64,000 bases of DNA from an uncultured Succinivibrionaceae bacterium (GCA_944393045.1 CALXYT010000002.1:1-64000), one strand, 5' to 3'. Positions 20,010 to 30,712 are shown, counted from the stretch's first letter. The notes: generated by a model not told the origin, from the letters alone. Translations and numbers: made by a program.

Positions 20010-22301
20010 ATGGCAGAATTGAACGAGCTTCAAAAAGTTGCATGGGAAGGCTTCGCACCTGGAGCCTGGATGGAATCAATCGATACCCGCGATTTCATTC
20101 AAACCAATTATACTCCGTATGAAGGAGATGAAGGATTCCTCCAGCCTGCAACAGAAGCAACCACCAAACTTTGGGCACAAGTAATGGAAGGCATTAAGAA
20201 AGAAAATGCTACTCATGCTCCATTAGACTTTGATCCAGACACCCCATCAACCATCACTTCTCATGCTCCTGGTTATATTGACAAGGATCTTGAAAAGATC
20301 GTTGGTTTACAGACTGATGCTCCTTTAAAGAGAGCCATCATGCCTTTTGGTGGTATCCGTATGATCAAGACATCTTGCGAAACTTACGGCAAGCCATTCA
20401 ACAAAGAAGTTGAAAAAATCTTTACTGAATACCGCAAGACTCATAACCAGGGTGTTTTTGATGTTTACACTCCAGACATCAGAAACTGCCGCAAGAGTGC
20501 AGTATTAACTGGTTTACCAGATGCTTATGGTCGTGGCCGTATCATTGGTGACTATCGCCGTGTAGCGCTATATGGTGTTGATGCACTTATGCAGGATAAG
20601 TTCAAGCAGTACAATTCATATCAGGCTCAGCTTGAAAATCCAAAAGATGAAAAAGAACTTGAAGATGTAATTCGTGCTCGTGAAGAAATCAACGATCAGT
20701 ACAATGCTCTTAAGCAATTAAAGCAGATGGCTGCTTCTTATGGCTGTGATATTTCAGGTCCTGCTAAGACTGCTCAAGAAGCTATGCAAGCTACTTACTT
20801 CGGTTATCTAGCAGCTGTTAAGTCTCAGAACGGCGCTGCAATGAGCTATGGTCGTACAGCTACATTCCACGATATTTACATTGAACGTGATATTAAGAAA
20901 GGTATCTTAACTGAATCACAGGCTCAGGAATTAGTTGACCATATGATCATGAAGTTACGTATGGTTCGTTTCCTCCGTACTCCAGAATATGATTCATTAT
21001 TCTCTGGTGACCCAATTTGGGCTACTGAATCATTAGGTGGTATGGGGCTTGATGGTCGTACCTTAGTAACCAAGACTTGTTTCCGTTACTTACATACTCT
21101 TTACAACATGGGTACTTCTCCAGAACCTAACATGACTATTCTCTGGTCTGAAAAATTACCAGAAGCTTGGAAGAAGTTCTGTGCTAAAGTTTCAATTGAA
21201 ACCTCTTCAATTCAGTACGAGAACGATGATCTTATGCGTCCAGACTTCAATAGCGATGATTACGCTATTGCATGCTGTGTATCTCCAATGGTTATTGGTA
21301 AGAGAATGCAGTTCTTCGGTGCTCGCGCAAACCTTGCTAAAACTCTTCTTTACTCCATCAATGGTGGTATGGATGAACGTCTTAAGATGCAAGTTGGTCC
21401 TAAGACCGATATTCCACAGGGTGAATACCTTGACTTTGATGATGTAATGGCACGTGTTGATAAGTTTATGGACTGGTTAGCAACTCAGTACGTAACTGCA
21501 TTGAACATCATCCACTACATGCACGATAAGTATGCTTATGAAGCAATTCAGATGGCTCTTCACGATCGTGACGTTTACAGAACTATGGCTTGTGGTATTG
21601 CAGGTCTTTCAGTTGCTGCTGACTCGTTATCTGCTATCAAGTATGCTAAGGTTAAGCCAATTCGTGATGCTGATGGTGTTGCTACTAAGTTCGAAATCGA
21701 AGGCGACTTCCCTAAGTATGGTAACAACGATGACCGCGTAGACTCAATCGCTTGTGACTTAGTTGAACGCTTCATGAAGAAGATTAAGCACCGTGTAACT
21801 TATCGTAACGCTGAACCTACTCAGTCAGTTCTTACTATTACTTCAAACGTAGTATACGGTAAGAAGACTGGTGATACTCCATGTGGTCGTATCGGTGGTA
21901 AGCCATTCGGTCCTGGTGCAAACCCAATGCATGGTCGTGATGTTAAGGGTGCAGTAGCTTCATTAACATCTGTTGCTAAGATTCCATTCTCTTATGCTAA
22001 GGACGGTATTTCATATACCTTCTCAATTGTTCCAGCAGCATTAGGTAAGGATGCTGAACAGCAAGATCAGAGCTTGGTAGGTCTACTTGACGGTTACTTC
22101 CACCACACTCCAGAACATGAAGGTGGTCAGCACTTAAACGTAAACGTATTAAACCGTGAAACATTAATTGATGCTCAGGCTCATCCTGAAAAGTATCCAA
22201 TGCTTACAATTCGTGTATCTGGTTACGCAGTACGTTTCAACTCTTTAACTAAGGAACAGCAGGACGACGTAATCAACCGTACCTTCACTAAGTCTCTTTA
22301 A
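20010..22301 (+). CDS. pflB: Pyruvate formate-lyase (formate C-acetyltransferase)
   Basis: This glycyl-radical enzyme splits pyruvate with CoA into acetyl-CoA and formate under anaerobic conditions. The protein has 763 residues from MAELNELQ (E. coli 760). The catalytic cysteine pair is in IACCVSPM, and the radical Gly738 in RVSGYAVRF near the C-terminus. A start further upstream (19974) is open, but AAGAGG (19997-20002) and similarity to the E. coli N-terminus both fix ATG 20010. The reading frame uses optimal codons heavily, suggesting high expression. The activating enzyme pflA, next door in E. coli, is absent; lolB follows after a terminator. Confidence 0.98.
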   Translation: MAELNELQKVAWEGFAPGAWMESIDTRDFIQTNYTPYEGDEGFLQPATEATTKLWAQVMEGIKKENATHAPLDFDPDTPSTITSHAPGYIDKDLEKIVGLQTDAPLKRAIMPFGGIRMIKTSCETYGKPFNKEVEKIFTEYRKTHNQGVFDVYTPDIRNCRKSAVLTGLPDAYGRGRIIGDYRRVALYGVDALMQDKFKQYNSYQAQLENPKDEKELEDVIRAREEINDQYNALKQLKQMAASYGCDISGPAKTAQEAMQATYFGYLAAVKSQNGAAMSYGRTATFHDIYIERDIKKGILTESQAQELVDHMIMKLRMVRFLRTPEYDSLFSGDPIWATESLGGMGLDGRTLVTKTCFRYLHTLYNMGTSPEPNMTILWSEKLPEAWKKFCAKVSIETSSIQYENDDLMRPDFNSDDYAIACCVSPMVIGKRMQFFGARANLAKTLLYSINGGMDERLKMQVGPKTDIPQGEYLDFDDVMARVDKFMDWLATQYVTALNIIHYMHDKYAYEAIQMALHDRDVYRTMACGIAGLSVAADSLSAIKYAKVKPIRDADGVATKFEIEGDFPKYGNNDDRVDSIACDLVERFMKKIKHRVTYRNAEPTQSVLTITSNVVYGKKTGDTPCGRIGGKPFGPGANPMHGRDVKGAVASLTSVAKIPFSYAKDGISYTFSIVPAALGKDAEQQDQSLVGLLDGYFHHTPEHEGGQHLNVNVLNRETLIDAQAHPEKYPMLTIRVSGYAVRFNSLTKEQQDDVINRTFTKSL

Positions 22302-22330
22302 TAGTTAAAGATCTAGTTTAGTTTTACTTA

Positions 22331-22357
22331 AAAGCGCACCTCTTGGTGTGCTTTTTT
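22331..22357 (+). terminator. Rho-independent terminator after pflB
   Basis: AAAGCGCACC (22331-22340), loop TCTT and GGTGTGCTTT (22345-22354) pair with one G-U, followed by more T residues. Confidence 0.9.
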
Positions 22358-22450
22358 ATTTCTCTGCACTTTTTCTTAATTTTCATTCATTTTGGCAATT
22401 TCATAAAAATAGAGTAGAATTATTCTAAGGCTTAACTATTAGGAAGATTG

Positions 22451-23044
22451 ATGATAAAACTACTTTTATTACGCTTGTTGCTGCCTACCCTCTTTGCTTC
22501 ACTTGTGCTCTGCGGCTGTAGTACGCTAAATAATTACGATAATGTTGCCCTTACCAAAATGCATCAAGAGCTTATCAAGAAAGAATCATTTAGGGTAAAT
22601 GGTAAATTAGGCATTTTTGCAAAAGAAAGATTAAGCACTTATTTAAATATCGACGTTCTAAAAGATAACTACACCATTTACTTATCCGATATTACAGGCA
22701 GCACCATATTTAAGCTTGAGAACTTTGCTAATAATGTAACAATTACCGATCATACAGGTAATATTTATCATGGCACAAATCCTGATGAACTAGTCACAAA
22801 GCTCACCGGTCTATCAATTCCTACTGCAGCACTTCCTTTTATTCTAAAAGCTATTCCCTTAGACTATCCCCATACTTTAGAACATGGGTTATTAAAAACC
22901 ATGCAATACAAGGATATGAATATTACATATGAAAGTTATGATATTATCGATAATATCCCTGTACCAACTCTTATTATGGTTTATGGCAAGGATTTTAAAT
23001 TAAAAATAAGCATCACCAAATGGGATTTTAGTAGCAATAAATAG
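22451..23044 (+). CDS. lolB: Outer-membrane lipoprotein receptor LolB
   Basis: This 197-residue lipoprotein has signal peptide and lipobox SLVLCGC. LolB accepts lipoproteins from periplasmic LolA and inserts them in the outer membrane. The body (FRVNGKLGIFAKERLSTYLNI, then YTIYLSDITGSTIFKLE) follows the LolB beta-barrel pattern. Position confirms the call: lolB-ispE-prs is the conserved gammaproteobacterial order, although hemA, the usual upstream divergent partner, is missing here. The start is ATG 22451, with AGGAAG at 22441-22446. Confidence 0.93.
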   Translation: MIKLLLLRLLLPTLFASLVLCGCSTLNNYDNVALTKMHQELIKKESFRVNGKLGIFAKERLSTYLNIDVLKDNYTIYLSDITGSTIFKLENFANNVTITDHTGNIYHGTNPDELVTKLTGLSIPTAALPFILKAIPLDYPHTLEHGLLKTMQYKDMNITYESYDIIDNIPVPTLIMVYGKDFKLKISITKWDFSSNK

Positions 23045-23053
23045 GTTTATATT

Positions 23054-23920
23054 ATGAACTCTTCAACTTGGCCATCTCCTGCCAAATTAAATTTATTTTT
23101 ACATATAAATGGCAAACGTCCTGATGGATATCATCAATTACAAAGTATTTTTGCGATCTTAGATTTTGGGGATGAGATTACCTTTACCAAAACTAATGAT
23201 GAAAATATCAATGTAACAGTCTCACCAAGTGTAGACTTTTTAATGACTGACAATTTAGTTTATAAAGCAGTCCTTGCCCTAAGGGAGGCTACCAATACCC
23301 ATTATGGCATAAATATTCATATCACTAAGCGCATTCCAATGGGGGGTGGTCTTGGTGGAGGCTCTTCTAATGCTGCAACTACCTTAGTTGCCTTAAATGA
23401 AATTTGGCAAACTTATTTAAGTGTTGATGAACTTGCCCGAATTGGTCGCAAACTTGGGGCTGATGTACCGGTATTTGTAAGAGGACAAAGCGCTTTTGCC
23501 GAAGGTGTTGGTGAAATCTTAACACCATATCATATTGAAGAAAAATTCTACTTAGTTGCAACTCCAGTAGATACTCATGTATCAACCAAAGAGATATTCT
23601 CACATCCTGATTTACCTAGAAATACACCAAAGCTTGATATGGCAAATATTGACCTTAATAGCACTAAAAACGATTGCGAGAATTTAGTGAAAAATAATTA
23701 TCCAAGTGTTGCAAAATGCCTTGATTGCTTGATAAAATACGCGCCATCAAGAATGACAGGAACAGGGGCTTCTTGTTTTGCGTCATTTAATTCACTAATG
23801 AACGCTCAAAAAGTACAAAAAGAGCTTCCTAAGTGTTATAATAGTTTTGTTGCCCAAGCAAAAAATACCTCTCCTTTATATGAGGCATTACTTGCATATC
23901 GTAACAAACAACATATTTAA
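23054..23920 (+). CDS. ispE: 4-diphosphocytidyl-2-C-methyl-D-erythritol kinase
   Basis: This GHMP-family kinase of the MEP isoprenoid pathway phosphorylates CDP-methylerythritol on the 2-hydroxyl. The 288 residues begin with PSPAKLNLFLHINGKRPDGYH, whose Lys is the conserved substrate residue. The ATP loop is PMGGGLGGGSSNAATTL, followed by LGADVPVFVRGQSAFAEGVGE and the C-terminal MTGTGASCFA motif. It starts nine bases after lolB and is followed closely by prs, so the three genes form an operon. Confidence 0.97.
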   Translation: MNSSTWPSPAKLNLFLHINGKRPDGYHQLQSIFAILDFGDEITFTKTNDENINVTVSPSVDFLMTDNLVYKAVLALREATNTHYGINIHITKRIPMGGGLGGGSSNAATTLVALNEIWQTYLSVDELARIGRKLGADVPVFVRGQSAFAEGVGEILTPYHIEEKFYLVATPVDTHVSTKEIFSHPDLPRNTPKLDMANIDLNSTKNDCENLVKNNYPSVAKCLDCLIKYAPSRMTGTGASCFASFNSLMNAQKVQKELPKCYNSFVAQAKNTSPLYEALLAYRNKQHI

Positions 23921-23959
23921 TTGCACTTCATCCAACCGAGTATACTAGAGGTTACAATC

Positions 23960-24907
23960 GTGCCAGATATGAAGATATTTGCAGGTAACGGAACTCCCGA
24001 CCTGGCGCAAAAAATTGCAAATCAACTTTTCACAAAATTAGGTAATGCGACTGTTGGTCGTTTTAGTGATGGTGAAATTCAAATCCAAATTAACGAAAAC
24101 GTACGTGGTGGTGATATTTTTATCATTCAATCTACTTGCGCTCCAACTAACGATAATTTAATGGAACTTATCGTAATGATTGATGCAATGCGTCGTGCTT
24201 CAGCAGGTCGTATTACTGCGGTAGTTCCGTATTTTGGTTATGCAAGACAAGATCGTCGTTTACGTTCTGCTCGTGTTCCTATTACTGCTAAGGTAGTAGC
24301 TGATCTTCTTTCTAGTGTTGGGGTAGATCGTGTATTAACAGTAGATCTTCATGCCGAACAGATTCAAGGTTTCTTTGATGTACCTGTTGATAACTGTTTT
24401 GGTAGCCCTATTCTAGTAAAGGATATGCAAAATCACAATTTTGAGAATCCTGTAGTTGTATCTCCTGATATCGGTGGTGTAGTACGTGCTAGAGCTATTG
24501 CTAAGCTTTTAGATGATACTGATATTGCTATTATCGATAAGCGTCGTCCACGTCCAAATGTATCAGAAGTTATGCATTTAATCGGTGAAGTAGAAAATCG
24601 TGATTGCATCATCGTTGATGATATGATTGATACAGGTGGTACTCTTTGTAAGGCATCTGACGCTCTTAAGGCTCGTGGTGCTAAGAGGGTATTTGCTTAT
24701 GCTACTCACCCAGTTCTTTCAGGTCCTGCTTGCAAGAATATCGCTGAATCAAGCATCGATGAAGTTATCGTAACTGACTCAATTCCTTTATCAAAGGAAG
24801 TTCAGGCAACTGGTAAGGTTAGAGTATTAACCTTAGCTCCAATGCTTGCTGAAGCAATTCGTCGTATTTCTAACGAAGAATCTATTTCAGCTATGTTTAG
24901 CGCTTAA
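23960..24907 (+). CDS. prs: Ribose-phosphate pyrophosphokinase
   Basis: This makes PRPP from ribose 5-phosphate and ATP for nucleotide, histidine, tryptophan and NAD synthesis. The 315 residues contain the PRPP loop [13 protein letters not shown], the metal/ATP histidine region [10 protein letters not shown] and [11 protein letters not shown]. The start is GTG 23960, giving [10 protein letters not shown], which matches the E. coli N-terminus MPDMKLFAGN. AGAGG precedes it by about 9 bases. The open frame extends up to 23921, but those residues are not part of the family. Codon usage is that of a highly expressed gene. Confidence 0.97.
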   Translation: MPDMKIFAGNGTPDLAQKIANQLFTKLGNATVGRFSDGEIQIQINENVRGGDIFIIQSTCAPTNDNLMELIVMIDAMRRASAGRITAVVPYFGYARQDRRLRSARVPITAKVVADLLSSVGVDRVLTVDLHAEQIQGFFDVPVDNCFGSPILVKDMQNHNFENPVVVSPDIGGVVRARAIAKLLDDTDIAIIDKRRPRPNVSEVMHLIGEVENRDCIIVDDMIDTGGTLCKASDALKARGAKRVFAYATHPVLSGPACKNIAESSIDEVIVTDSIPLSKEVQATGKVRVLTLAPMLAEAIRRISNEESISAMFSA

Positions 24908-24933
24908 TTATTTAAGCTTAAAGCATAACTTAA

Positions 24934-24967
24934 GTTAGCCCCATAAATTAGTATTTATGGGGCTAAC
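24934..24967. terminator. Strong hairpin between prs and mpl
   Basis: GTTAGCCCCATAAAT (24934-24948) pairs perfectly with ATTTATGGGGCTAAC (24953-24967). The stem is very stable but lacks a clean T tract. It probably ends or protects transcripts of the convergent genes. Confidence 0.6.
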
Positions 24968-25054
24968 CATTTAAAAAGACCTAGCATTATGCTAAGCCAT
25001 TTTTTATTTGTTATTTTTCCATTATTATTTTTCTAAATATTTACAAAGCTATCC

Positions 25055-26413
25055 TTAAGCCTTTACGCTGAGTTTATTTAATAGCTTTTGGTAAATACCA
25101 TTAAAACTACCATTGCTCATAATTAAACAGGAATCATTTGGTTTTAATTCATTAGCTATGGCATCAACCATTTGCTCAAAATCATGATATACGTTAAGAC
25201 CAGCATCCTTTAGCTCATCAGTATTCCACTTAAGCTCTAAAGGGGCATACATATAAACCATATCAGCATCCTCAAAAGAAGAAGCTAACTCTTCATGGTT
25301 TACCCCAAGCTTCATAGTATTAGAGCGTGGTTCAAATACTGCAATAATACGCTTATCCTTACCAAGCATACGGCGTAGACCATTAGTTGTAGTCTTTATC
25401 GCTGTTGGGTGATGGGCAAAGTCATCATAGACCTTAATATTATTAACTTCCCCCTTTAGCTCAAGACGTCTTTTTGGCATAATAAATTTACTTAAGGCCT
25501 CAATTGCCTTATCAATTCCTATCCCTATATACTGCGCAGCTTTTATGGCCATTAAAGCATTGCGCACATTATGGATTCCAACAGCTGACCAATTAACAAT
25601 ACCTAAAGACTCACCATTAGGTTCAATTACCTTAAAAGAGCTGCCATCATCTTTTAATAAGTCATAAAAAAGAGCGCTTCCTTTATTACCTACTTTCTCA
25701 AGCTTAGACCAGCAGCCCATAGCTATTACGTCATCAAGGTTTTTATCATCAGCAGGCATTATAATATCGCCCTTGCTTGGAATAATACGCACTAAATGAT
25801 GAAATTGCTTTTTAATAGCATCAATATTCTCAAAAATATCAGCATGATCATATTCAAGGTTATTTAAAATCTGCACATATGGACGATAATGCACAAACTT
25901 AGAACGCTTATCAAAGAAAGCACAATCATATTCATCAGCTTCTACTACAAAATACTCAGAATCGGTAATACGTGCACTTATCCCAAAATTTCCTAAAACG
26001 CCACCTACTAAAAAACTTGGGTTATAACCATTATATTCTAGTATCCACGCTAAAATACTAGAAGTGGTAGTCTTACCATGCGTACCTGCTACCGCTAAAA
26101 CCTTTTTATTCATAAGAATATGGTTTTTTAACCATTCAGGACCTGAGGTAAATGGTATATCATTATTTAACATATACTCCACGCAAGGATTACCACGCTT
26201 CATGGCATTACCAACAATAACCAAATCAGGTCTAGGATTAAGCTGAGCTACATCAAAACCTTGCATAATCTCAATTCCTTGAGACTCAAGCATAGTACTC
26301 ATTGGTGGATAAACATTTTGGTCAGAACCGGTTACTGTAAAACCTGCATTTTTGGCAATTACCGCCAAGCCCCCCATAAAGGTGCCACAAATCCCTAAAA
26401 TATGCACATGCAT
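25055..26413 (-). CDS. mpl: UDP-MurNAc:L-Ala-gamma-D-Glu-meso-DAP ligase
   Basis: This murein recycling ligase attaches the recovered tripeptide L-Ala-gamma-D-Glu-meso-DAP directly to UDP-MurNAc in the cytoplasm. It belongs to the Mur ligase family. It has the N-terminal nucleotide fold (HVHILGICGTFMGGLAVIAK), the P-loop AVAGTHGKTTTSSIL and VVEADEYDCAFFDKRSKF. VYDDFAHHPTAIKTT and AVFEPRSNTMKLG follow in the C-terminal half. The 452 residues match E. coli Mpl (457). It is divergent from ppa, as in many gammaproteobacteria where mpl, fbp and ppa cluster. AAGGA lies 9 bases before the ATG. Confidence 0.96.
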   Translation of the reverse strand: MHVHILGICGTFMGGLAVIAKNAGFTVTGSDQNVYPPMSTMLESQGIEIMQGFDVAQLNPRPDLVIVGNAMKRGNPCVEYMLNNDIPFTSGPEWLKNHILMNKKVLAVAGTHGKTTTSSILAWILEYNGYNPSFLVGGVLGNFGISARITDSEYFVVEADEYDCAFFDKRSKFVHYRPYVQILNNLEYDHADIFENIDAIKKQFHHLVRIIPSKGDIIMPADDKNLDDVIAMGCWSKLEKVGNKGSALFYDLLKDDGSSFKVIEPNGESLGIVNWSAVGIHNVRNALMAIKAAQYIGIGIDKAIEALSKFIMPKRRLELKGEVNNIKVYDDFAHHPTAIKTTTNGLRRMLGKDKRIIAVFEPRSNTMKLGVNHEELASSFEDADMVYMYAPLELKWNTDELKDAGLNVYHDFEQMVDAIANELKPNDSCLIMSNGSFNGIYQKLLNKLSVKA

Positions 26414-26589
26414 AACATTTAGTCCTTTTTTACTACCAACTTTAGATCTTTAAAAAACAAGAGGTTGTCGGTTTTTAATTATATAAATTTTTACTGTAGG
26501 TAGTAAATGTACCACTTATTAGCGACACTAGCCAGAGCAATTTTTATTAGGTACTAAAAATGCGTAGTATACTAAAGAAAACAAACTTT

Positions 26590-26618
26590 TTTACACTTTG
26601 CTTAAATAGTGCTACAAT
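26590..26618 (+). promoter_or_regulatory. Sigma-70 promoter of ppa
   Basis: TTTACA (26590-26595), a 17-base spacer and TACAAT (26613-26618) predict a start near 26625, 34 bases before the ppa ATG. Confidence 0.65.
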
Positions 26619-26658
26619 AACGCCAATTTCTTTAAATTGATTAACTCAAGGACTTAAC

Positions 26659-27192
26659 ATGATTTTAGATAATGTTCCAGCTGGAAAGAGTGTTCCAGAA
26701 GATCTTTTCTGTGTTATTGAAATCCCTCAGAATGCAGATCCTATTAAGTATGAAGTAGATAAAGAATCTGGTGCTATTTTTGTAGATCGTTTCATGGGTA
26801 CCCCAATGTTCTATCCATGCAACTATGGTTTTGTGAACAAGTCTCTATCTCTTGATGGCGACCCAATTGACGTGTTAGTTCCTACTCCATATCCATTATT
26901 ACCAGGTTCAGTTATTCGTTGCCGTCCTGTAGCTATGCTTAAGATGACTGATGAATCTGGTGTTGATACTAAGATTATTGCAGTTCCTCACTCAAAACTT
27001 ACCCCATTATATGACAACATTAAAGATGTTGAAGATCTTCCTGAACTATTAAAGGGACAGATTAAGCACTTCTTCGAACACTACAAAGAACTTGAAAAGG
27101 GTAAGTGGGTTAAGGTAGACGGCTGGGAAAACAAGGCTGCTGCTATTGCTGAAATCGAAGCATCACTTAAGAGATACGAAGAATCTAAGTAA
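26659..27192 (+). CDS. ppa: Inorganic pyrophosphatase (family I)
   Basis: This hydrolyses pyrophosphate to drive biosynthetic reactions forward. The 177 residues match E. coli Ppa (176). Conserved elements are [37 protein letters not shown] and the metal-binding [30 protein letters not shown] is also present. AAGGA precedes the ATG. Optimal codons suggest strong expression. It has its own promoter and an elaborate terminator. Confidence 0.98.
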   Translation: MILDNVPAGKSVPEDLFCVIEIPQNADPIKYEVDKESGAIFVDRFMGTPMFYPCNYGFVNKSLSLDGDPIDVLVPTPYPLLPGSVIRCRPVAMLKMTDESGVDTKIIAVPHSKLTPLYDNIKDVEDLPELLKGQIKHFFEHYKELEKGKWVKVDGWENKAAAIAEIEASLKRYEESK

Positions 27193-27240
27193 TATAGCTT
27201 TATAGATAAATATATATCAAGCTTTATTAAAGTATAAAAG

Positions 27241-27299
27241 GCCCCCTTTTTTGTAGCGCCCCCAAAATTTGGACCAAATCCAAAAAGGGGGGCTTTTTT
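27241..27299 (+). terminator. Terminator of ppa with a nested hairpin
   Basis: GCCCCCTTTTT (27241-27251) pairs with AAAAAGGGGGGC (27282-27293), followed by TTTTTT. A second GCCCCC at 27258-27263 can pair with the same 3' arm, and a small palindrome ATTTGG-ACC-AAAT sits in the loop. Two alternative stems on one T tract are unusual. Confidence 0.85.
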
Positions 27300-27350
27300 A
27301 TCAAAAATATTAGAAAGAGCCCAAAAACAACATTCTAAATTTTTCCTATA

Positions 27351-27385
27351 AAAAAGAGCATAGCATCAGGCTACACTCTCTTTTT
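27351..27385 (-). terminator. Rho-independent terminator after apbE
   Basis: AAAAAGAG (27351-27358) and CTCTTTTT (27378-27385), with an inner TAGC/GCTA pairing, form a hairpin. On the minus strand it is followed by a T run. Confidence 0.7.
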
Positions 27386-27402
27386 CAAATTTAGCTAAAT
27401 TA

Positions 27403-28455
27403 TTACTTACAATCTAAGTATTTTTGCATAGCTCTACTGTAATGACTCTTAAAGCCATCTTCAGTTTTTACGATAGTATAAATGGCAATATTGCGATCAT
27501 TAGCAAAACTTAATGCCTTTTCAGATCCCCAAACCATTAAACCTGTATCAATAGCATCAGTCCATAAAGCACTAGGTCCAATCACTGTAATAGATACCGT
27601 ATTATGATTTATTGGCTCACCTGAAGTTGGGTCAATAATATGGGTTTTGCGTTTACCATCTTTACCAATAACATAATTGCGGTAACTACCTGATGTTGAA
27701 ATTGCCTGACCACGAGTACAAACAGGAATATCGTAATGCTTACCCACATCTTGCTCATTAGAAGGATGTTCAATGCCCACCACCCAATCTGTGCCACGGC
27801 TATTATGACCTTTAGATCTAATAGCACCTGCTACTGCTACCATGTAATTATTAATGCCTCGAGAGTCCATAAGCTCAGCAAGCTTATCCGCTCCAAATCC
27901 CTCACCTACTGTTGCTAAATCAACAGTTAAATCTGGAATATCTTTACGAATAGTAGCCTTATTAGCACTAACCTCAACGTGCAATTTATCTAAGCCTGTT
28001 TTAGCTTTAGCCTGAGCTATTTCTTCTTTAGTCGGAAACTTAGCAAGTTTATCCGGCCCAAAACCCCATGCGCTAACTAATGGCTCAATAGTTATATCAG
28101 TTGCCCCATTAAGTAAGTATCCTGCTCTAATACTAGCGATAATAACATCTGCTAAATTAGATGAAATTTCCATAGGCTCGGTTGAATTATGCTGGTTAAA
28201 TTTTGAGAGCATACTGTTTTTATCAAAAATACTCATTTCCTTATTCAATACAGCTAATACCTCATCAGCCTCATGCTTTAATTGTTCTGCGCCACCTGGG
28301 TAATCACCAACAACGGTGATATTATAAAAAGTACCCATGGTTTTACCGGTAATCTTAACCTCATTTTGTTGGGTAGAGCTAATATCACAACCAACTAATG
28401 ATACTGAGAACAAGATTCCCAAAGTTGTAATAGCCAATTTTTTAAATAACAGCAT
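27403..28455 (-). CDS. apbE: FAD:protein FMN transferase ApbE (lipoprotein)
   Basis: This periplasmic lipoprotein covalently attaches FMN to threonine residues of flavoproteins such as NqrB, NqrC and RnfG. The lipobox is VSLVGC. Family motifs are ITGKTMGTFYNITVV, VDLATVGEGFGADKLAELM, AVAGAIRSKG and THIIDPTSGEPI. The start is ATG 28455 (350 residues), with AGGAAG ideally spaced and a normal lipoprotein signal. The longer frame up to 28527 would put charged residues before the signal. It lies 16 bases behind nqrM, which makes Na+-NQR its likely target. Confidence 0.95.
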   Translation of the reverse strand: MLLFKKLAITTLGILFSVSLVGCDISSTQQNEVKITGKTMGTFYNITVVGDYPGGAEQLKHEADEVLAVLNKEMSIFDKNSMLSKFNQHNSTEPMEISSNLADVIIASIRAGYLLNGATDITIEPLVSAWGFGPDKLAKFPTKEEIAQAKAKTGLDKLHVEVSANKATIRKDIPDLTVDLATVGEGFGADKLAELMDSRGINNYMVAVAGAIRSKGHNSRGTDWVVGIEHPSNEQDVGKHYDIPVCTRGQAISTSGSYRNYVIGKDGKRKTHIIDPTSGEPINHNTVSITVIGPSALWTDAIDTGLMVWGSEKALSFANDRNIAIYTIVKTEDGFKSHYSRAMQKYLDCK

Positions 28456-28471
28456 TCTTCCTACCTTAAAC

Positions 28472-28702
28472 CTATTGATTATTAGAGTTATTTTCAGATT
28501 CAGCAGCATTTTGAGCTTTACCAGCAAGGTAGTTTTTTACTCTTCTTGAGAAACATGGTTTTTCACAAGAGCATGAACGTTCAATCCCCACATTATTAAG
28601 CCCACCACATGAACCGTGAATCATTTTATGCTGAATGATATAGCCAATTGCTGCCAAAAAGAAAAAGAGCAAAAAGCCAAGTAATGTATAAAGAAAAATC
28701 AT
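28472..28702 (-). CDS. nqrM: Na+-NQR maturation factor NqrM (DUF539)
   Basis: This 76-residue protein has one N-terminal membrane segment (residues 4-23, LYTLLGFLLFFFLAAIGYII). The cysteine motif SCGGLNNVGIERSCSCEKPC matches the NqrM family. In Vibrio NqrM is needed to insert iron in the NqrD/NqrE centre of the sodium-pumping NADH:quinone oxidoreductase. Its pairing with apbE supports the call, although nqrABCDEF is not in the window. In Vibrio the order is apbE then nqrM downstream of nqrF; here nqrM comes first. Confidence 0.93.
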   Translation of the reverse strand: MIFLYTLLGFLLFFFLAAIGYIIQHKMIHGSCGGLNNVGIERSCSCEKPCFSRRVKNYLAGKAQNAAESENNSNNQ

Positions 28703-28993
28703 TAACTATCAAACCTTTACATCATCAAAAAATATCAAATTTCTGTAAAAGAAACCTTGTTAATTTTATCACATTTTTATCATTATTGCTCCTAAGGAAC
28801 TTTAATTGCTCAGCTTTAGAAAATTAAAAATTCCCCCATGAAACTTTAACTTGAAATCTTTACGATTATAGTCATGACAAATTCCTTAGAAAATATATAA
28901 ATTTATCGGTAATTTTGGTAAAATATTGCCTTGTTTCTAAGCAAGGTTTATTCAATTTGCTAACTACATTGAGATTATTTTTAAGGCAAAAAA

Positions 28994-30712
28994 ATGCGCA
29001 CAAGCAAGTATCTATTATCTACCCTTAAGGAAACTCCTAAGGAAGCATCTATCGCAAGTCATCAGCTTATGTTAAGAGCTGGATTAATTCGTCAGCTTGC
29101 ATCTGGTTTATACATTTGGTTACCTACTGGCCAGCGTGTCTTAAACAAGGTTTATCAAATTATTCGTGAAGAAATGAATAAATCAGGAGCCATTGAAATC
29201 AATATGCCAGTAGTGCAACCTGCTGAACTATGGCAAGAATCTGGTCGCTGGGTTCATTATGGTCCTGAATTGTGTCGTTTTAAAGATCGTAAAGAAAATA
29301 ACTTTGTACTGGGGCCTACCCATGAAGAAATAGTAACTTTTCTTGCTCGTGCTGAAATTAAGAGCTATAAGCAACTCCCTCTTAACCTTTACCAAATCCA
29401 AACAAAATTCCGCGATGAGGTAAGACCACGCTTTGGGATAATGAGAGGTCGTGAGTTTATCATGAAAGATGCTTACTCCTTCCATCTTGATAAAAAGAGC
29501 CTTCGTGATACCTACAATATCATGTATGAAACTTATAATAAAATCTTTTCTCGCTTAGGTCTTAATTTTAGACCGGTAGCAGCCGACACTGGTGCTATTG
29601 GTGGTAGTCACTCTCATGAGTTCCAGGTACTTGCTGACGCTGGTGAAGATATTATTGCTTTTTCAACTGAGTCTGATTATGCAGCTAACATTGAAATGGC
29701 TGAGGCACTAATGCCAGATGAACCACGCGGTAAAGCTACAATGCCACTTGAAAAAATTGCTACTCCAAATTGCAAAACAATTGATGAGGTAGCGGAATTC
29801 TTAAAGGTTCCTACTACAAAAATTTGTAAAGCTATTGTTGTTCATGGGGAAAATGTTGATAATAAGCCTTCTTTAGTTATGATGCTCCTAAGAGGTAATC
29901 ATGAACTTAATGAGGTTAAAGCTGAAAAGATTCCTGGTATTGCCTCACCACTAACCTTAGCAAGCGATGAAGAAATTAAGTCATTTACAGGTGCCCTCCC
30001 TGGATCTTTAGGTCCTGTCGGCTTTAAGGGAAGAATTATTGCTGACCGCACTGCTAGCACCATGGCAGATTTCTACTGTGGGGCTAATATCGATGGCTAT
30101 CACTTATCTGGCGTAAACTTTGACCGTGATATTCCAAAGTATGAGGTTATGGATTTACGTAATGTTGAAGAAGGTGATAAGAGTCCTGACGGTAAGGGAA
30201 CAATAATCTTAAAACATGGTATTGAAGTAGGTCAAGTATTTGAGTTAGGTACTAAATACTCAGAACCTATGAACTGCACTGTGTTAAATGAAGAAGGTAA
30301 AACCATCCCAATGGAAATGGGCTGTTATGGTATTGGGGTTACTCGTGTAATTGCCGCAGCTATTGAGCAGCATCATGATGATAAAGGTATCCTTTGGCCT
30401 ACACCAATGGCACCATTTACTCTAGCAATTGTGCCTGTTAATTACCATAAGTCGGAAACAGTAAGTGCTAAAGCTGAAGAACTTTATCAAACATTTACTA
30501 ACCTTGGTATTGAAGTTTTACTTGACGATCGTAAAGAACGTCCTGGTGTAATGTTTGCTGATATGGAGCTTATTGGTGTACCGCATATGCTTACTATCGG
30601 TGAAAAGACTTTAGTAACTGGCTTTATTGAATATACTGAAAGAAAGTCAGGCGAAAAAATTAAGGTTGCTGTTGATGAAGTGGTTGATTTTATCCAGAAG
30701 AAACTTGCTTAG
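28994..30712 (+). CDS. proS: Prolyl-tRNA synthetase
   Basis: This class II synthetase charges tRNA-Pro. The 572 residues match the bacterial ProS length. Motif 1 is in the region [22 protein letters not shown]. Motif 2 includes [24 protein letters not shown] (only key residues noted) and motif 3 [20 protein letters not shown]. The INS-type editing domain against mischarged Ala lies between motifs 2 and 3 (about residues 225-405). The anticodon-binding domain is C-terminal ([17 protein letters not shown]). AAGG precedes the ATG. It is transcribed alone and ends at a terminator. Confidence 0.98.
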   Translation: MRTSKYLLSTLKETPKEASIASHQLMLRAGLIRQLASGLYIWLPTGQRVLNKVYQIIREEMNKSGAIEINMPVVQPAELWQESGRWVHYGPELCRFKDRKENNFVLGPTHEEIVTFLARAEIKSYKQLPLNLYQIQTKFRDEVRPRFGIMRGREFIMKDAYSFHLDKKSLRDTYNIMYETYNKIFSRLGLNFRPVAADTGAIGGSHSHEFQVLADAGEDIIAFSTESDYAANIEMAEALMPDEPRGKATMPLEKIATPNCKTIDEVAEFLKVPTTKICKAIVVHGENVDNKPSLVMMLLRGNHELNEVKAEKIPGIASPLTLASDEEIKSFTGALPGSLGPVGFKGRIIADRTASTMADFYCGANIDGYHLSGVNFDRDIPKYEVMDLRNVEEGDKSPDGKGTIILKHGIEVGQVFELGTKYSEPMNCTVLNEEGKTIPMEMGCYGIGVTRVIAAAIEQHHDDKGILWPTPMAPFTLAIVPVNYHKSETVSAKAEELYQTFTNLGIEVLLDDRKERPGVMFADMELIGVPHMLTIGEKTLVTGFIEYTERKSGEKIKVAVDEVVDFIQKKLA

